A stretch of DNA of 64,000 nt from Nymphaea colorata (lineage: Eukaryota; Streptophyta; Magnoliopsida; Nymphaeales; Nymphaeaceae). A program made the position numbers and the translations under genes. Shown piece by piece: positions 37,979 through 48,843 of the stretch (the first letter of the stretch is position 1; each line of letters begins with the position of its first letter). The stretch spans positions 2,320,001-2,384,000 of the forward strand of contig NC_045147.1 in the NCBI RefSeq assembly GCF_008831285.2, in the 5' to 3' direction. The notes beneath the pieces are model-generated. The model worked only from the letters and a program-made list of their open reading frames with translations. It searched no databases and was not told the DNA's origin.

Positions 37979-38429
37979 CAACTTTTCAAATGGGCTCCAC
38001 ACAGTTAACGAGGCTGCACTCACTAGATTTGGCTATGACTCTTAGTGCGGCTGAACAAATTGTTAGATACTCACTGCCAAAGCCAAAAGTTGGGCTGAAA
38101 CAATAGGGACAATGGAGGAAAACGAAGGGACACGTGAAAGTTGATCACAGGATAAAGTTAATTTCAAAAGTAAAACCTTCGACGAAAGTTTCACGTCTCA
38201 CAAGGCCAATTGAATGACAAGGGCTATAAAAAGAATTCCAAATCAAGCATGATAGCTCCAAGCAACTATATGTGTGAACTACCAATACAACACCATGAAG
38301 AAGACCAAATAATCCTTGCTCCTTATTGCACGCTTTGTTTGGTTAGTTAGGTGATGCCCTACTCTTCCCGATGTCAGATCTAAAGTTGAGCAGTACCAAG
38401 TGAGGAAAGCCAAATACAACCTGCAATAC

Positions 38430-39930
38430 TTAATATGGTGATTATGAAGTCTTCATGATGCCATTTGAGTTTGCAGATACCTTCACCACACGATGCGCAA
38501 GATCTTATTTCTATTTCACAAGAAGTTTATGATAGTCGATCTTGATGATATCATATTTTATAGCAACAATGTGAAGGAACACAATGACCGTTTATAGATA
38601 GTGTATCAAGTATTGAATGGGAGAGGCGCTTTTTTCAGGTAAGAGGAAAACAATGACTTTGTCTAAGTTGTTGGGCATGACAAGTTGCACATGGATGATG
38701 AGAAGGTAAATATCACCCAAGACTAGGATCCACCGTCAAAAGTTTTTAAATTGCAGTCTTCCCTTGGATTGGTCAATTGTTGCATGTGGCCTGCAAATGG
38801 CCCTCCGCTCATTTCAGAAAAAAAGCTTGACTATAAAGAAGGCAATATCAAGATGCTTTCAAGAGGCTAAAAACGGTCATGGGAATAGTACTTCAGTTAC
38901 CCAACAATCCAAACTATTCTAAATCCACATTGATGCCTCTGATTTTGTTACTCTGCAATATCTTAATGCAGAAGAAGGACAACCTCATTACCTTTGAAGG
39001 TTGAAAGACTCTCAGAGGCAATATATGCACGACATAGAAATAACAAGATGCACTACCTTTGCATTTGGTAACACCACTTGTTGGGTACCTATTCATAACA
39101 AAGGAAAGCTTACTGGCAATTGATTGATTTGACCGCACTTTATTGCACAGGATGAGGAAGAACAATGTTGTAGTTGATGCTTTAAGTGACAAAAAAGAAG
39201 TGGCAGATGTGTAGCTGAAGTATTTTGAAACACATTTAAAGCATGGTTGCTCGACCATATTCGTAAAAGACATGAAGCAGGACCAGATGGTGCTACATCT
39301 CATCTCATTGTCTAAGTCAGGGAGGACCCAACGTTCTAGTTAAGCGACATCCATCTTCGTGACAAAAGGAGGGCTCCTTTTGTGTTGTGTAAGTTCATCT
39401 ATGCTTAGAGCTACTCAAGGAGTAGCATTTGGTAGGTCCTCTAGAGTTAGAGTAGACATTTGGGCTTCTTGAGCAAGGTTATTGAAGAGTACATCCAAAG
39501 CTGTCTGCTAGAAAGAGTAAGGAATGAATAAAAAGATAATATTAACTTTTTGAGCCCCCACGCATCTCAGCATGTCTTCCTAGAAAACATATTTATGAGC
39601 TTCTTCTTATCTTGAGGCAAAATGACTTCAACTTCATTTTGGTGCTGGTGGATTTTTCATATCAAAATACATCAACTTCATCACCATTTTCAAAGAATGC
39701 TCCATTGGCGAAGTAGTTCATTAAATACATTATGAAATACTTGATAATTTCTAAAAGAAGTATGTGTTGCTCACATCACACGCTAGTTATTGTGTGAATG
39801 TTTCATCTACTTGGCTTTAACATGCTCGTTTCCACTTACAGAGGGATGAACACATAGGGTGCATCAATAGTTTATTGGAACTTGGTGCCAGTCTTTTCAT
39901 AAACCTGTTATCTAACTTATCAAATCTGGA
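38430..39930 (+). mobile_element. Ty3/gypsy retrotransposon pol remnant
   Basis: Broken plus-strand frames give, in order: reverse transcriptase DYEVFMMPFEFAD and MIVDLDDIIFYSNN, the LDD active-site region (about 38440–38580); the RNase H start IHIDASDF, then LMQKKDNLITFEG (about 38928–38995); NNVVVDALSDKK (about 39160–39190); and integrase-like FILVLVDFSYQ and SLLELG (about 39635–39890). The order fits gypsy pol (RT, RNase H, integrase). Numerous stops and indels show it is inactive. No LTRs were identified. Confidence 0.75.
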
Positions 39931-40419
39931 CCTCTAATTTTACATTTGCCACATATCATTATTCATGTAAGCTAAGGTTAAGGTCCTCCTCGTTTTGAAG
40001 AGTCATATGCAGGTATTGCAATCAAAATTTTTCTCAAAGGAAAAAACTTATTCAGCGGCATGTGCATACTGGCATAATTGGATCCCTCAAGTAAATAAAT
40101 ATCATAAAATTATATATATTGGACCCAATAACTAGGATAAATGGGTTAATCCAAATCTGAATCCACTCAAACATGAATCCCACATAATAATCATATTCAA
40201 AAATTAAATGGATAATGTCATTCAAAAAATAGTTTTGGCCATTATATTTTCAACTAAACCTCTACTTTCTTACATACTTAGAATCTATGGCCTGGATGAT
40301 TCCCATTACTTGTGGTATATAAGGGTCTGGTAGCTATATGTTTTCCTATGCATGTGAATAGATATATGTGTCTGCCAACTAATGAAGATTTTGACTTATC
40401 TCCATGAAAAAAATTGGGT

Positions 40420-41350
40420 ACCTACGCCAGATTAGCAGTAGGTACATTTGAATCTAGAGAAACAAGAGAGAATAGTTGCTTGATTTGCTCTTCAAAATAA
40501 TTGATACCTGGTGGAGTCCTGATTGCGGCATGGATCTGAAGGAGTTGGTGCCTCGGGCTGCAGCGCGCTAGCTGCCGGTGTACACAAAATGAGCATAAGC
40601 TGCCTGTGCATGGTTGCGTTTGGATGGTGGGTAAAATGGGTAGCCATGGAGGGCATAGCACTCGTTCTTGATATGGCCTGGTCACACTCACGGCAGCCAC
40701 ACACAAGCTCTTGCGCTGAGCCATGCATAGTGAATCTCGTACCCTTTTGCATAGAGAGTATTTAAATTAGACGAAGGAATGTGGAGATGCAACGCAGTTT
40801 TTTTTGTTCTTGTTGAAACATATCGTGTACGTGCATTAGGTATCCCCGGTAAGGGATTCATGGCCAGGATTAGATTTCGAATGTTCAGCTCGATGAGGAA
40901 TTGACATACTGTTTCTCTTGCCGATAAGGATCTAACTTAAGTACCGCATGTACAATCAGGAATTCCCAATATAGGAATTCGGTTCAACCCACAAGGCCTC
41001 TAAAATTAAACCACTAAAATTGGCAGGCAACAGAGCATCGCTCTTGTGAATAATCAGAAATTGGTTTATAAATTGGAAAATCTTCTAAATCAAATGGTAA
41101 TGTCCTTAGAAGCGGAATAAGCAGCGAAGATTAAATCATGTCCTTGCAAATATGCCAATCTGATAACACAGAAATTGCTTTTCATGTGGTAACATTGACA
41201 AAAGGAGATCTTTCTTTTTGGCGTTGATCTTCTTAGACCCATGCCATGTAGCGTAATTACTACCATTAATGTGATTCAGACTAAAACCCACACCTGGGTA
41301 ACATATAAATGATGTCTTTAGCTTTAGCCAATTAGTTATTGGCTGCATAA
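40420..41350 (-). mobile_element. Ty1/copia gag remnant, antisense
   Basis: On the minus strand, a gag N-terminal motif LNHINGSNYATWHGS (about 41285–41240) is followed downstream by a zinc-knuckle piece GHIKNECYALHGYP (about 40685–40640) and FEEQIKQLFSLVS with PTANLA (about 40505–40425). That is the order of copia gag up to the protease boundary. Frames shift between the pieces and stops intervene. It lies opposite to the gypsy remnant next to it, so these are separate insertions. Confidence 0.7.
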
Positions 41351-43360
41351 TACTCGTATGGAATTTTTCTAAACTGAGACTTTATGTATTATTGGCCAAG
41401 TCTCTCATTATGAAACATGTGTATTGCTATTAACGCGTTTGATTTATTTCCAGTAAATCTTAATAATAAGGTTATCGATGCCCATCTTTAGCTCATCCAC
41501 CAACTGAAAATGAAAGTGCACTAGCTACTGACATAAATATTCATATGAAATGCATCTTCCAAACTAAGTTAAAAACATAGAGAAGGAAGCTTTCAAGGCA
41601 GAAAAGAACTACTGAATCTACAACAATTTCCTTCCAACAGATGTAGATTTTGGATAATCTCAAACTTCACATATTTAAGGGACAAAGGATTGAAAGTATA
41701 GTATAGATTAAGCTGTGGACGGTCTAGGTGAAGTAGAGCCACATTTGATTGTTTAAAAATTATATAAAATAATTACAAAGCAATAAACAACTATTGCATT
41801 GTCAATTTACTCGTAAGATATATCAGAGAGAGTCCATATGTTATATATCAACAACTACACTAGATGGATGGCATGCTTAACGACTTAGTAGCACAAGAAA
41901 GTCATCTGGGTATGGATTCTAGGAAAGTAAGCTGAGTATTGACGGCATGCCAATGAATCCAACGAGTTGGCTGACCATAATAGTAACAAAACTCAAGAGG
42001 CAAGTTTTAGGTTGCGAGATGCATGCGCAAGAGCATGTAAAGAATAAACGAACTATATAGGTCGTTCTTTGCGTGCCAACATGTCTTTTCATGTCCAACT
42101 TTTTTGTTTTCTTTAAAACAAGTTCCAAGGAAGACCAAAATAAGCAGCGGTTACCCCATAGATACATCTTCTTAACTCGACGGTATACCTACACCATTGA
42201 TATTGCAAGAGTGATGCCCATGAAGTCTAAACCATAATTTGCTTTCACGGCCGATCCCTTTTAAGGTCTGCTCACAGCTACCTCGAATGGTATGATTTTT
42301 CATCAACAGCAGAAGCCGGAGACACATCCTTGCAAGGGCGAATATAGGGAATTAGTTGAGATATTTATACTTGCACCAGAGTTCCGACATTTTTTTCTAC
42401 ATTTTTTTCAGGTCCAAGCATATTACAACCCAATGGGTAGATAAATGGTATTTGGAGATGGAATCAACGGCCACATGCTTCAAATGGCAGCACCGAGTAG
42501 CCAGTCACAGCAGACCATTCAATTTGTGTTTTCAAGATCATCCGAGCAAATATAAAACGCAAAACTGCCTCCTCAATCCAGCACTTCCTCAATCAATGCA
42601 TGTTGAAAGAATTTTCGCTGGCAGGCAACAGTATAGTGGCAACGGACCGAATTTCGTTATCCATCAATGCATAGTCAAATGGAGATGATTACTGCACTAG
42701 CTTTCAACACGAACTGACCGAGATGTTACCAAACAAGAAGTATGGCCAGCACAGCTTCCCGCCCAGTTGCCTGATTAATGAATTATGAAACAAAGCTTCA
42801 TCCTCGAAACAAGAATACGGAATATATTAAGCCTCTTTGAAGGTGCTGCTGAGGAGAAACAGAATAAAGATGGTAAGCCATTTTCAGAAGGTACTGCTCT
42901 AACTCTTCAGATGTATGAGAAATAAGAGACCAGAAACAGATCACATGCAAAACTGTGTTAACCAGGACTCAAATGGGTTGCAGATTCCGATTGAAAAAAG
43001 CTCAATACTGTCATTGTGTGTGTGGGGTAGGTAAGAATTCAATTTCATGAAATAAAAAAATAAACAGCATTTGCTCGTTCGAGCACAGAAACTGATTGGC
43101 GTGCTATGGCTTATGGAAAGATCTCTTGGTTTTATTGTCGTGCTATGGCTTATGGAGAGGTCTCCTGGTTTTGTTTTCTTTCATCATATACTAAGTCATC
43201 AACTACGACGCCCTTAAATTATATTCTTTTGACAGCATCAATGTGAATAGTCATTTGTGCATGCATAAATTGTGGCACTTGATTAACCGCAACATTTGGT
43301 TAACTATAATACATGCGGCCTAATAAAGGTCAAACCCTTGGAGCAAACGTCGGTCATATT
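41350..43360. other. Intergenic DNA, no recognised gene
   Basis: Frames of up to 110 codons (for example 42356–42688) have no recognisable motif. A 39-bp tandem duplication lies at 43100–43177. The region is moderately AT-rich. Parts near 41350–41500 could belong to the 5' flank of the copia gag remnant, but I see no LTR. Confidence 0.5.
43100..43177. repeat. 39-bp tandem duplication
   Basis: The unit CGTGCTATGGCTTATGGA… occurs at 43100–43138 and 43139–43177 with a few substitutions, all of the transition type. Confidence 0.9.
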
Positions 43361-45660
43361 TTGAAAAAAGTTGCAATTTTATAAGAAAAGAGGAAGACCT
43401 TTTTATCACAGAAATATTGCAATATGTTCAAAACATAATAAAAATAAATTTTATGATTATTTTGCCCTCAAAAATATTTTTCCTTTTCTGTTTTTTTTTT
43501 GTAATTTTAATAACTATTTTGGGTCTTATCAAGATTTTTGCAAAACAATTAGTAGAAAAGCCATGTCACCTGGGTGAGGGTATAGGTGTAAGAGTAGACT
43601 CAGACCAATTTCAAAAGATTTGAGTGCGGGAATGTGAAGATCAGATTCAAACCAGTGTGGGAATGTGAAGGTTTGAGTTTAGCCTTAATTGCTTTGTGTG
43701 CTGCTTTTGTTCTTTTTTCTTTCTTTCGATTCACGTTCTATCCTTTCTTGATTTCCATGGGGATTAAAGCAAGAAATTCTAATCACTGTGTCAGATTGGT
43801 ATCCAAGGTCAAGGTTTTTCCTTCATTCTTCAACATGACAAAAAAAATTGAGGAATGACTCATAGAAACAAGAAAGGAAAAGGAGAACAAGAAGAGAAAA
43901 CCAAAACAGGTAATGAAAATCACATGATGCGGATGTTCAAGATGATGACACAAATGCAAACAAATTTTATTTGTATCACTAAAAAAAATGCAAGATTCAT
44001 GAAAAAATTAATGTGTTTGGTGATAGTACTGGGTAGATTAAAAATGATCCTTTAACTGAAATGTGGAATATCGGTATCTCTCAAGGGAAAACAACCACCA
44101 CACCAGACCAAAGCAAAGCGCTTCTAAGAGAAGACTTTCATTGCCCCATGATAACTTGGCGTGTGATGGGGGAGTCATCCCTGCAGAAGCCATGCTCTTG
44201 AAAGGTCAGCACTGGCAAGTTGGAAGAACTCAGCTGCAGCTGGTGTAGAAATTTTCGCCCTCTAGGTCTTTACAAACCTGCAATGTTGATTGTCGGCAAT
44301 GGAGGAGACCGGCTGTTGCATTCAGAGGTTGAATATTACACAGTGGGAAGATTTGGGAACCCATAACTTTCAGCAGGACAAGGCAGCAGTGGGGGGATCG
44401 ACCCATCAGTGATGCCACCAGCCACATTTTTTTCCCTCTGTAGCATATTCCCAAGACTACAAGCCCACAGGAATTCCCATGCACACCCTACGAACAGCCA
44501 ATGCTTTTCAAGAAAATCCCACAGAGGGGTTTTATTTATGCCTATGGCACCTCCAAGAAGGGCAGAAGGTGGTCCAACCAACGGGAGAGACCCACCAGCC
44601 AACTGCTTGTGGGCAGCAGCTAGCAAGTAGTAGCCTGCCAACTGTTCCAACAGACACAGTGATAGGGCTTCACCAATCTCTGAATCACTTGGGCTCAGGT
44701 TCCTCAATGGGTCCTGGTTCATCTATGAGCTGGCTCTCATGGGGAACCTGCTCGTTTAACAAACAGAGCACAATTTGGTGCCAGGGAGTAAGTGCTCGAA
44801 GGGAGTGGAGATTCTTCCGTAAAAGCAGTGGAATGATAGGGGGAGGCCCCTGTGACCCTTGATAAGGTCGTCGCCGGCGAAGGGTAATGACGGTGGATTC
44901 TGTAAGCATGGATGGCGATAGCTGTCGCGCCGGGGATTCTGGCCCGTTGACGTATGTTGCAGAGCGTGCGACTCCATATCCTCAAAGTGCCACAACCACA
45001 GTAAGGATCAAAGACATGCAAGGACCCTTGAAACAAACCCATAAATCTTCCAACCTCACCATTTGTTTTCTAGTTTATCTCTCTCTCTCTCTCTTCGCCT
45101 CTTGCTGCATGTGGTTTTGTTGTTGCAGGTTTTGTAGGCTGATACTGCGTTGAGATCCTAAGCGGAATTACAAAGTTCCAACATTGCAAGTTGCTGCTCC
45201 GATCAAAATCGTGAGAGCTTTCAACATTGGCATGGACTCGATTCTTGGGATTCTAGGACTCAGACCAAGTTCACCTATTGAAACCCAACCTATCCCCACT
45301 GCCACCTGCTCTTGCCTGGTTCACTCTTGACCCATACTCAAAACTTATTTTCTAGTCCAAATACCGAACCCCAGACCGTTCCATACCCAAATCAGATCAA
45401 AACAGTACTTTGTTTGTTTACCTCAAAGCTCAGTTCAGGGTCCTACCCGTTCTAATTTTGGTCCTATGTTTAGTTTTTTATTATATTTTTATATACTTTT
45501 CATTATAAATATCCATTTATATAACTAATTTATATATGTTAAATATCTTTTAATAATTTAATTAAAACCAGGTCGAGCTGGCCAGTTCCAGGACTGGACC
45601 TCGATGGTCAGGCAAGGGCCTCAAGCAGGCCCGAGCCCACCTTTGGATAGGGCCAGGTCG
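43360..45660. other. Intergenic DNA with a GC-richer patch of unassigned open frames
   Basis: Between about 44060 and 45000 the DNA is GC-richer than its surroundings, with overlapping frames of 70–128 codons on both strands. None carries a domain I recognise, and no splice pattern joins them. It may be decayed retroelement or host-gene sequence. A CT-rich tract lies at about 45078–45093. Confidence 0.45.
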
Positions 45661-45678
45661 GCCCGACGCCCAGCCCTA
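45580..45678. mobile_element. One end of a hAT-type MITE
   Basis: The sequence ends …GGCCCGACGCCCAGCCCTA; its reverse complement, TAGGGCTGGGCGTCGGGCC, matches the left end of the element at 47891 (TAGGGCTGGGCATCGGGCC) at all but one position. An AT-rich core precedes it. The partner end was not found, so this copy is truncated or too diverged. Confidence 0.5.
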
Positions 45679-45679
45679 G

Positions 45680-47190
45680 CAATAAGGCACCAAAAACAAT
45701 TTATCCAAGGCACCAAGGCCCTCAGTCAAAGCTAATATCACAGCAGCAAACAACCTATAAAGGGGCACAAGACCAACAAAGAATCAAACAACTAAATGGA
45801 AGACATATTGTATGGGTGAAAGAAATAGGTTGTAAACAGCCACACCAAAAAATATATTACAAGCTATGTCACGCACACTCCTCAAAAAAAAGGCAGCACC
45901 CCCATCAACGTGATGCGTGTGATGCGGACCTCAGTAAGGGCCCACACCCTTTACGATCCTCGGCCTGCATCCTTCAGTAGACACCATCAATCGAGCCTCA
46001 GGAGGAGGCTAAACTCAGCAACAGCAACAGCCGAGAGCAAACCGGCCAACTTAGCGACACTCGGCAGCCCTCGACCAAGACAGCAGACCATCCAAGAAGA
46101 GCTCGGGCCAAAGCGGAGTAGGCGCCCTCAGCTCGAGCTGAGCTTGGTCCAAGGGCATCTCAGGGCCAAACAAATGCACATTCAGGACAGGTGCCCTCTA
46201 CTGTGTGCATGCAGGGAGCACCGAAGCAGCACTCCACGTGTTGGATCTTCATCAGCACGAGGCCAGCACATGCTTGCCACACGCTATCCACATGCCTTAC
46301 CCCAAATGGCAAGCCACTTCAGCAGCGGGATCGGGGACAAGCACACACCACCTCATAGTGAAAGGCTAGCTCCACGTTTTTAACCGCCAGAGTGAGCAGA
46401 CCAATAGAAGCACCAGATCTCCCTCTACTCGGCACCTCATAACCTAGACCAATCAAATTTGAGCATTTGAATTTCGAGAATTCCTATGGCTTGTGAGTTG
46501 TGTGAGCCTTCTATATTTGGTACATCCCATAAAAAACTTGTTTTTTCCTTATTCTTTCATTATGCAAGTTATGGAATGAGATTTGTTTAATGTAAACCCT
46601 AAATTTCTCTCTCTCTCTCTTCTTCTTCTTCATCATGCATCCTTGGAGGAGCATCACCATCGCCGCCCCTTGCTTTTGTCGCCATTCCTCCCATATGGAG
46701 GTAGTCCGCCGCCGCACGCTTTGGTCCGCTCGTCGCAACTCTGCCCCAGCCATAGAGCTCTTCGGTAGGTGAGGAACCTCACGACCCATCTTAGTAATCC
46801 GGCCCTTGCCAATGGGCTCCCCCACGTTCTCACAAGGTTAGGCTACGATCCAAGCATCACTTGCCATATTGAGCCAATTAAACAATGACTTGGCTACCGA
46901 AAGGAGAAGTCCTGGCCACCGCTTGGCTGTCAGGCGAAACTATGGAGACAACCAACTGTGCGCCAATCATGACCCTCCAATAAGATCTCTGATCACCCTT
47001 TCACTTTCTCATTTGTGGTTTGGATTGGCGCCCGCACCCTTTCTCTTCCTCGATCTGCCCGGCACCGTCCTATCTAGCTGCGGACGCTGGCCTCTGGTTG
47101 CTACTCACGTGCGCCTGATCACCCAATGTCCTGCCACTGCCAAACTGCTAGAGCTGCCTTGGCACTAGCCGGCACCCTTTTGGTACAGGT
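45680..47190. other. GC-richer region, possibly LTR-derived
   Basis: A 157-codon frame (45910–46383) encodes a low-complexity Arg/Ser/His-rich sequence with no domain. The composition and mix of direct motifs, with a CT run at 46607–46620, look like retroelement noncoding DNA. I could not identify paired LTRs, a primer-binding site or a coding domain, so this stays tentative. Confidence 0.3.
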
Positions 47191-47194
47191 ACAG

Positions 47195-47228
47195 AGAATT
47201 TTCAAAAAGCTTGGGTACGAGGGTACGG

Positions 47229-47278
<50 letters not shown>

Positions 47279-47879
47279 AACTTGATTTTTACTTGTTTAG
47301 TTGCTTATAGCTTATGAGAAATTTAGTATTTATGATGGGAGTTTTATTTAGAAGTTATATTAAAGTTACTTAGAAATCAAAATACAGAAATTTTTTGTCA
47401 AATCCTTTCTTAATACAATTTTTAAATTGCACTGTCTATCTCTCTTTCTCCTTTATTATGCCTTTTTTTATTTAATTTTCATTATTATAGCATGAAATAT
47501 GCAATTAACAATCATGTTTTTATGCAGTAGGTTCGTAAATTTGCTGTCTATCTCTCTCCCCTTTATTTGATTTTTTAATTAAACTTCATTATGGCATTAA
47601 ATATGCAGTTCACATTATTATTACAGCATATTCATTACTACAGAATTAAATATAGAGTTAACATTTATTATTACTGTATTAAATAGTATTTAAAAAACCT
47701 AAATTTGGTCAAAAAAAGACTCCGTCATCTTTGATCGAATCTTAACACGGATATGTATGGTCTTGGGTATGTAAAGTTGTAAACCATAACGGATACAATT
47801 TTGACCTTACCCAGCATCGTAACGGTACCCCTACCGGTACCATACCGGGTCAGTATGGGTACCATGCACCCAAGTTTTT
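47195..47879. mobile_element. Inverted-repeat element rich in GGTACC-type motifs
   Basis: The left end, around AAAAGCTTGGGTACGAGGG, mirrors the right end, whose reverse complement reads AAAAACTTGGGTGCATGGTA. Near the right end are clustered GGTACC and TACCGGTA palindromes (about 47820–47865). The interior is AT-rich and holds an (AT)n microsatellite at 47230–47274. No transposase and no clear target duplication. Confidence 0.5.
47230..47274. repeat. (AT)n microsatellite
   Basis: About 22 uninterrupted AT units lie just inside the left end of the inverted-repeat element. Any open frame through it is artefactual. Confidence 0.95.
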
Positions 47880-47890
47880 TGGAATGTACT

Positions 47891-48168
47891 TAGGGCTGGG
47901 CATCGGGCCGAATACCCGGTGCTCAGTCCGATCGGGCCCAGGTTTGGGCCCAAAAAAACCGGCCCGATTAAGGCCGATATCTTATTAATATTATTTTTAT
48001 TTTAATAATAGCATATATTTTATTATTTAAAATTATTTTATATAAAAAAATTATTTTACATTTAAAAAAATACATTTTTTTAACCGAGTTGGGATGGCCC
48101 TGGGCTCGGGTTTCGGGCTGCGGGCCAACCTGAGCCCGACTCTTATTGGCTCGGAATGCACAGGCTTA
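47891..48168. mobile_element. hAT-type MITE with perfect 8-bp target-site duplication
   Basis: The element starts TAGGGCTGGGCATCGGGCCG and ends GCTCGGAATGCACAGGCTTA, whose reverse complement TAAGCCTGTGCATTCCGAGC partly matches the start. It is flanked on both sides by AATGTACT (47883–47890 and 48169–48176), an exact 8-bp duplication as hAT transposases make. The 278-bp body has GC-rich ends and an AT-only core and no coding capacity. It lies 11 bp from the right end of the neighbouring element. Confidence 0.88.
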
Positions 48169-48176
48169 AATGTACT

Positions 48177-48843
48177 GTACCCACACCCAGCGGGCCTGCG
48201 CCCATGTGACATAGGTTACATGGGCATCTATACAAGTTAGTAGGAATCTGTTGGAGAACCCAACTGTTAGAAATAAAGCTGTCGGGGACTCCAATGTCTC
48301 TAACAAAAATAAATATAAAATATAAAGAAATACAAACGAAGTACAAAAATACAAAAAGCTCCTGTATACAAGTATACATCAGATTAAATATATGTATAGA
48401 AATCTGAAAGTCATACACGTACATACATTCTAACAACATAGACATATCCTTTTCTTACGAGTCTGAAACTCTTTCTACCACTACTTATGCTAGGACTCAG
48501 GACACCTGACAATAAGTTTGATCCAACTTGGTCCACAGCTCCATGCCGGTCAGGGATGCCAAGGAGTCAGTAGGACAATGTATGCAGCCACTTATGGTTT
48601 GGTCCTTTTTGTCCATGCAAAATCATCAAGTTTTCTCACAGGTGTAAATAAAACAGGCTCTTTCAATAATTCTATTTTAAACAAATGTATGCTTATGAAA
48701 TCCTGATTAACCCATCACAAGTCCACAAAGATCATGGCTATCAACAAATGGGAGAATCAGTATCTTGAATATCAAGCTGCTAGTGTCCAAGAAAGAGAAA
48801 GAGTACACGTTGATATAACAAGAAATGTATCAACTAGCATACC
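48177..48843. other. Region between the hAT MITE and the end of CDKE
   Basis: No gene is visible. The part next to 48844 should contain the 3'UTR of the minus-strand kinase gene. Frames of about 60–100 codons have no domain. Confidence 0.5.

Noticed and set aside
40492-40752. An 86-codon minus-strand frame with CGCRECD…THFTHHPN that looks like a DC1 or similar Cys/His zinc domain
   Set aside because: Another frame of the same DNA reads GHIKNECYALHGYP followed by QIKQLFSLVS and PTANLA, the copia gag pattern, and a gag N-terminus lies upstream. The zinc-domain resemblance is a frame artefact.
45910-46383. 157-codon Arg/Ser-rich open frame
   Set aside because: The sequence is low-complexity without motifs, in a region that looks like retroelement noncoding DNA.
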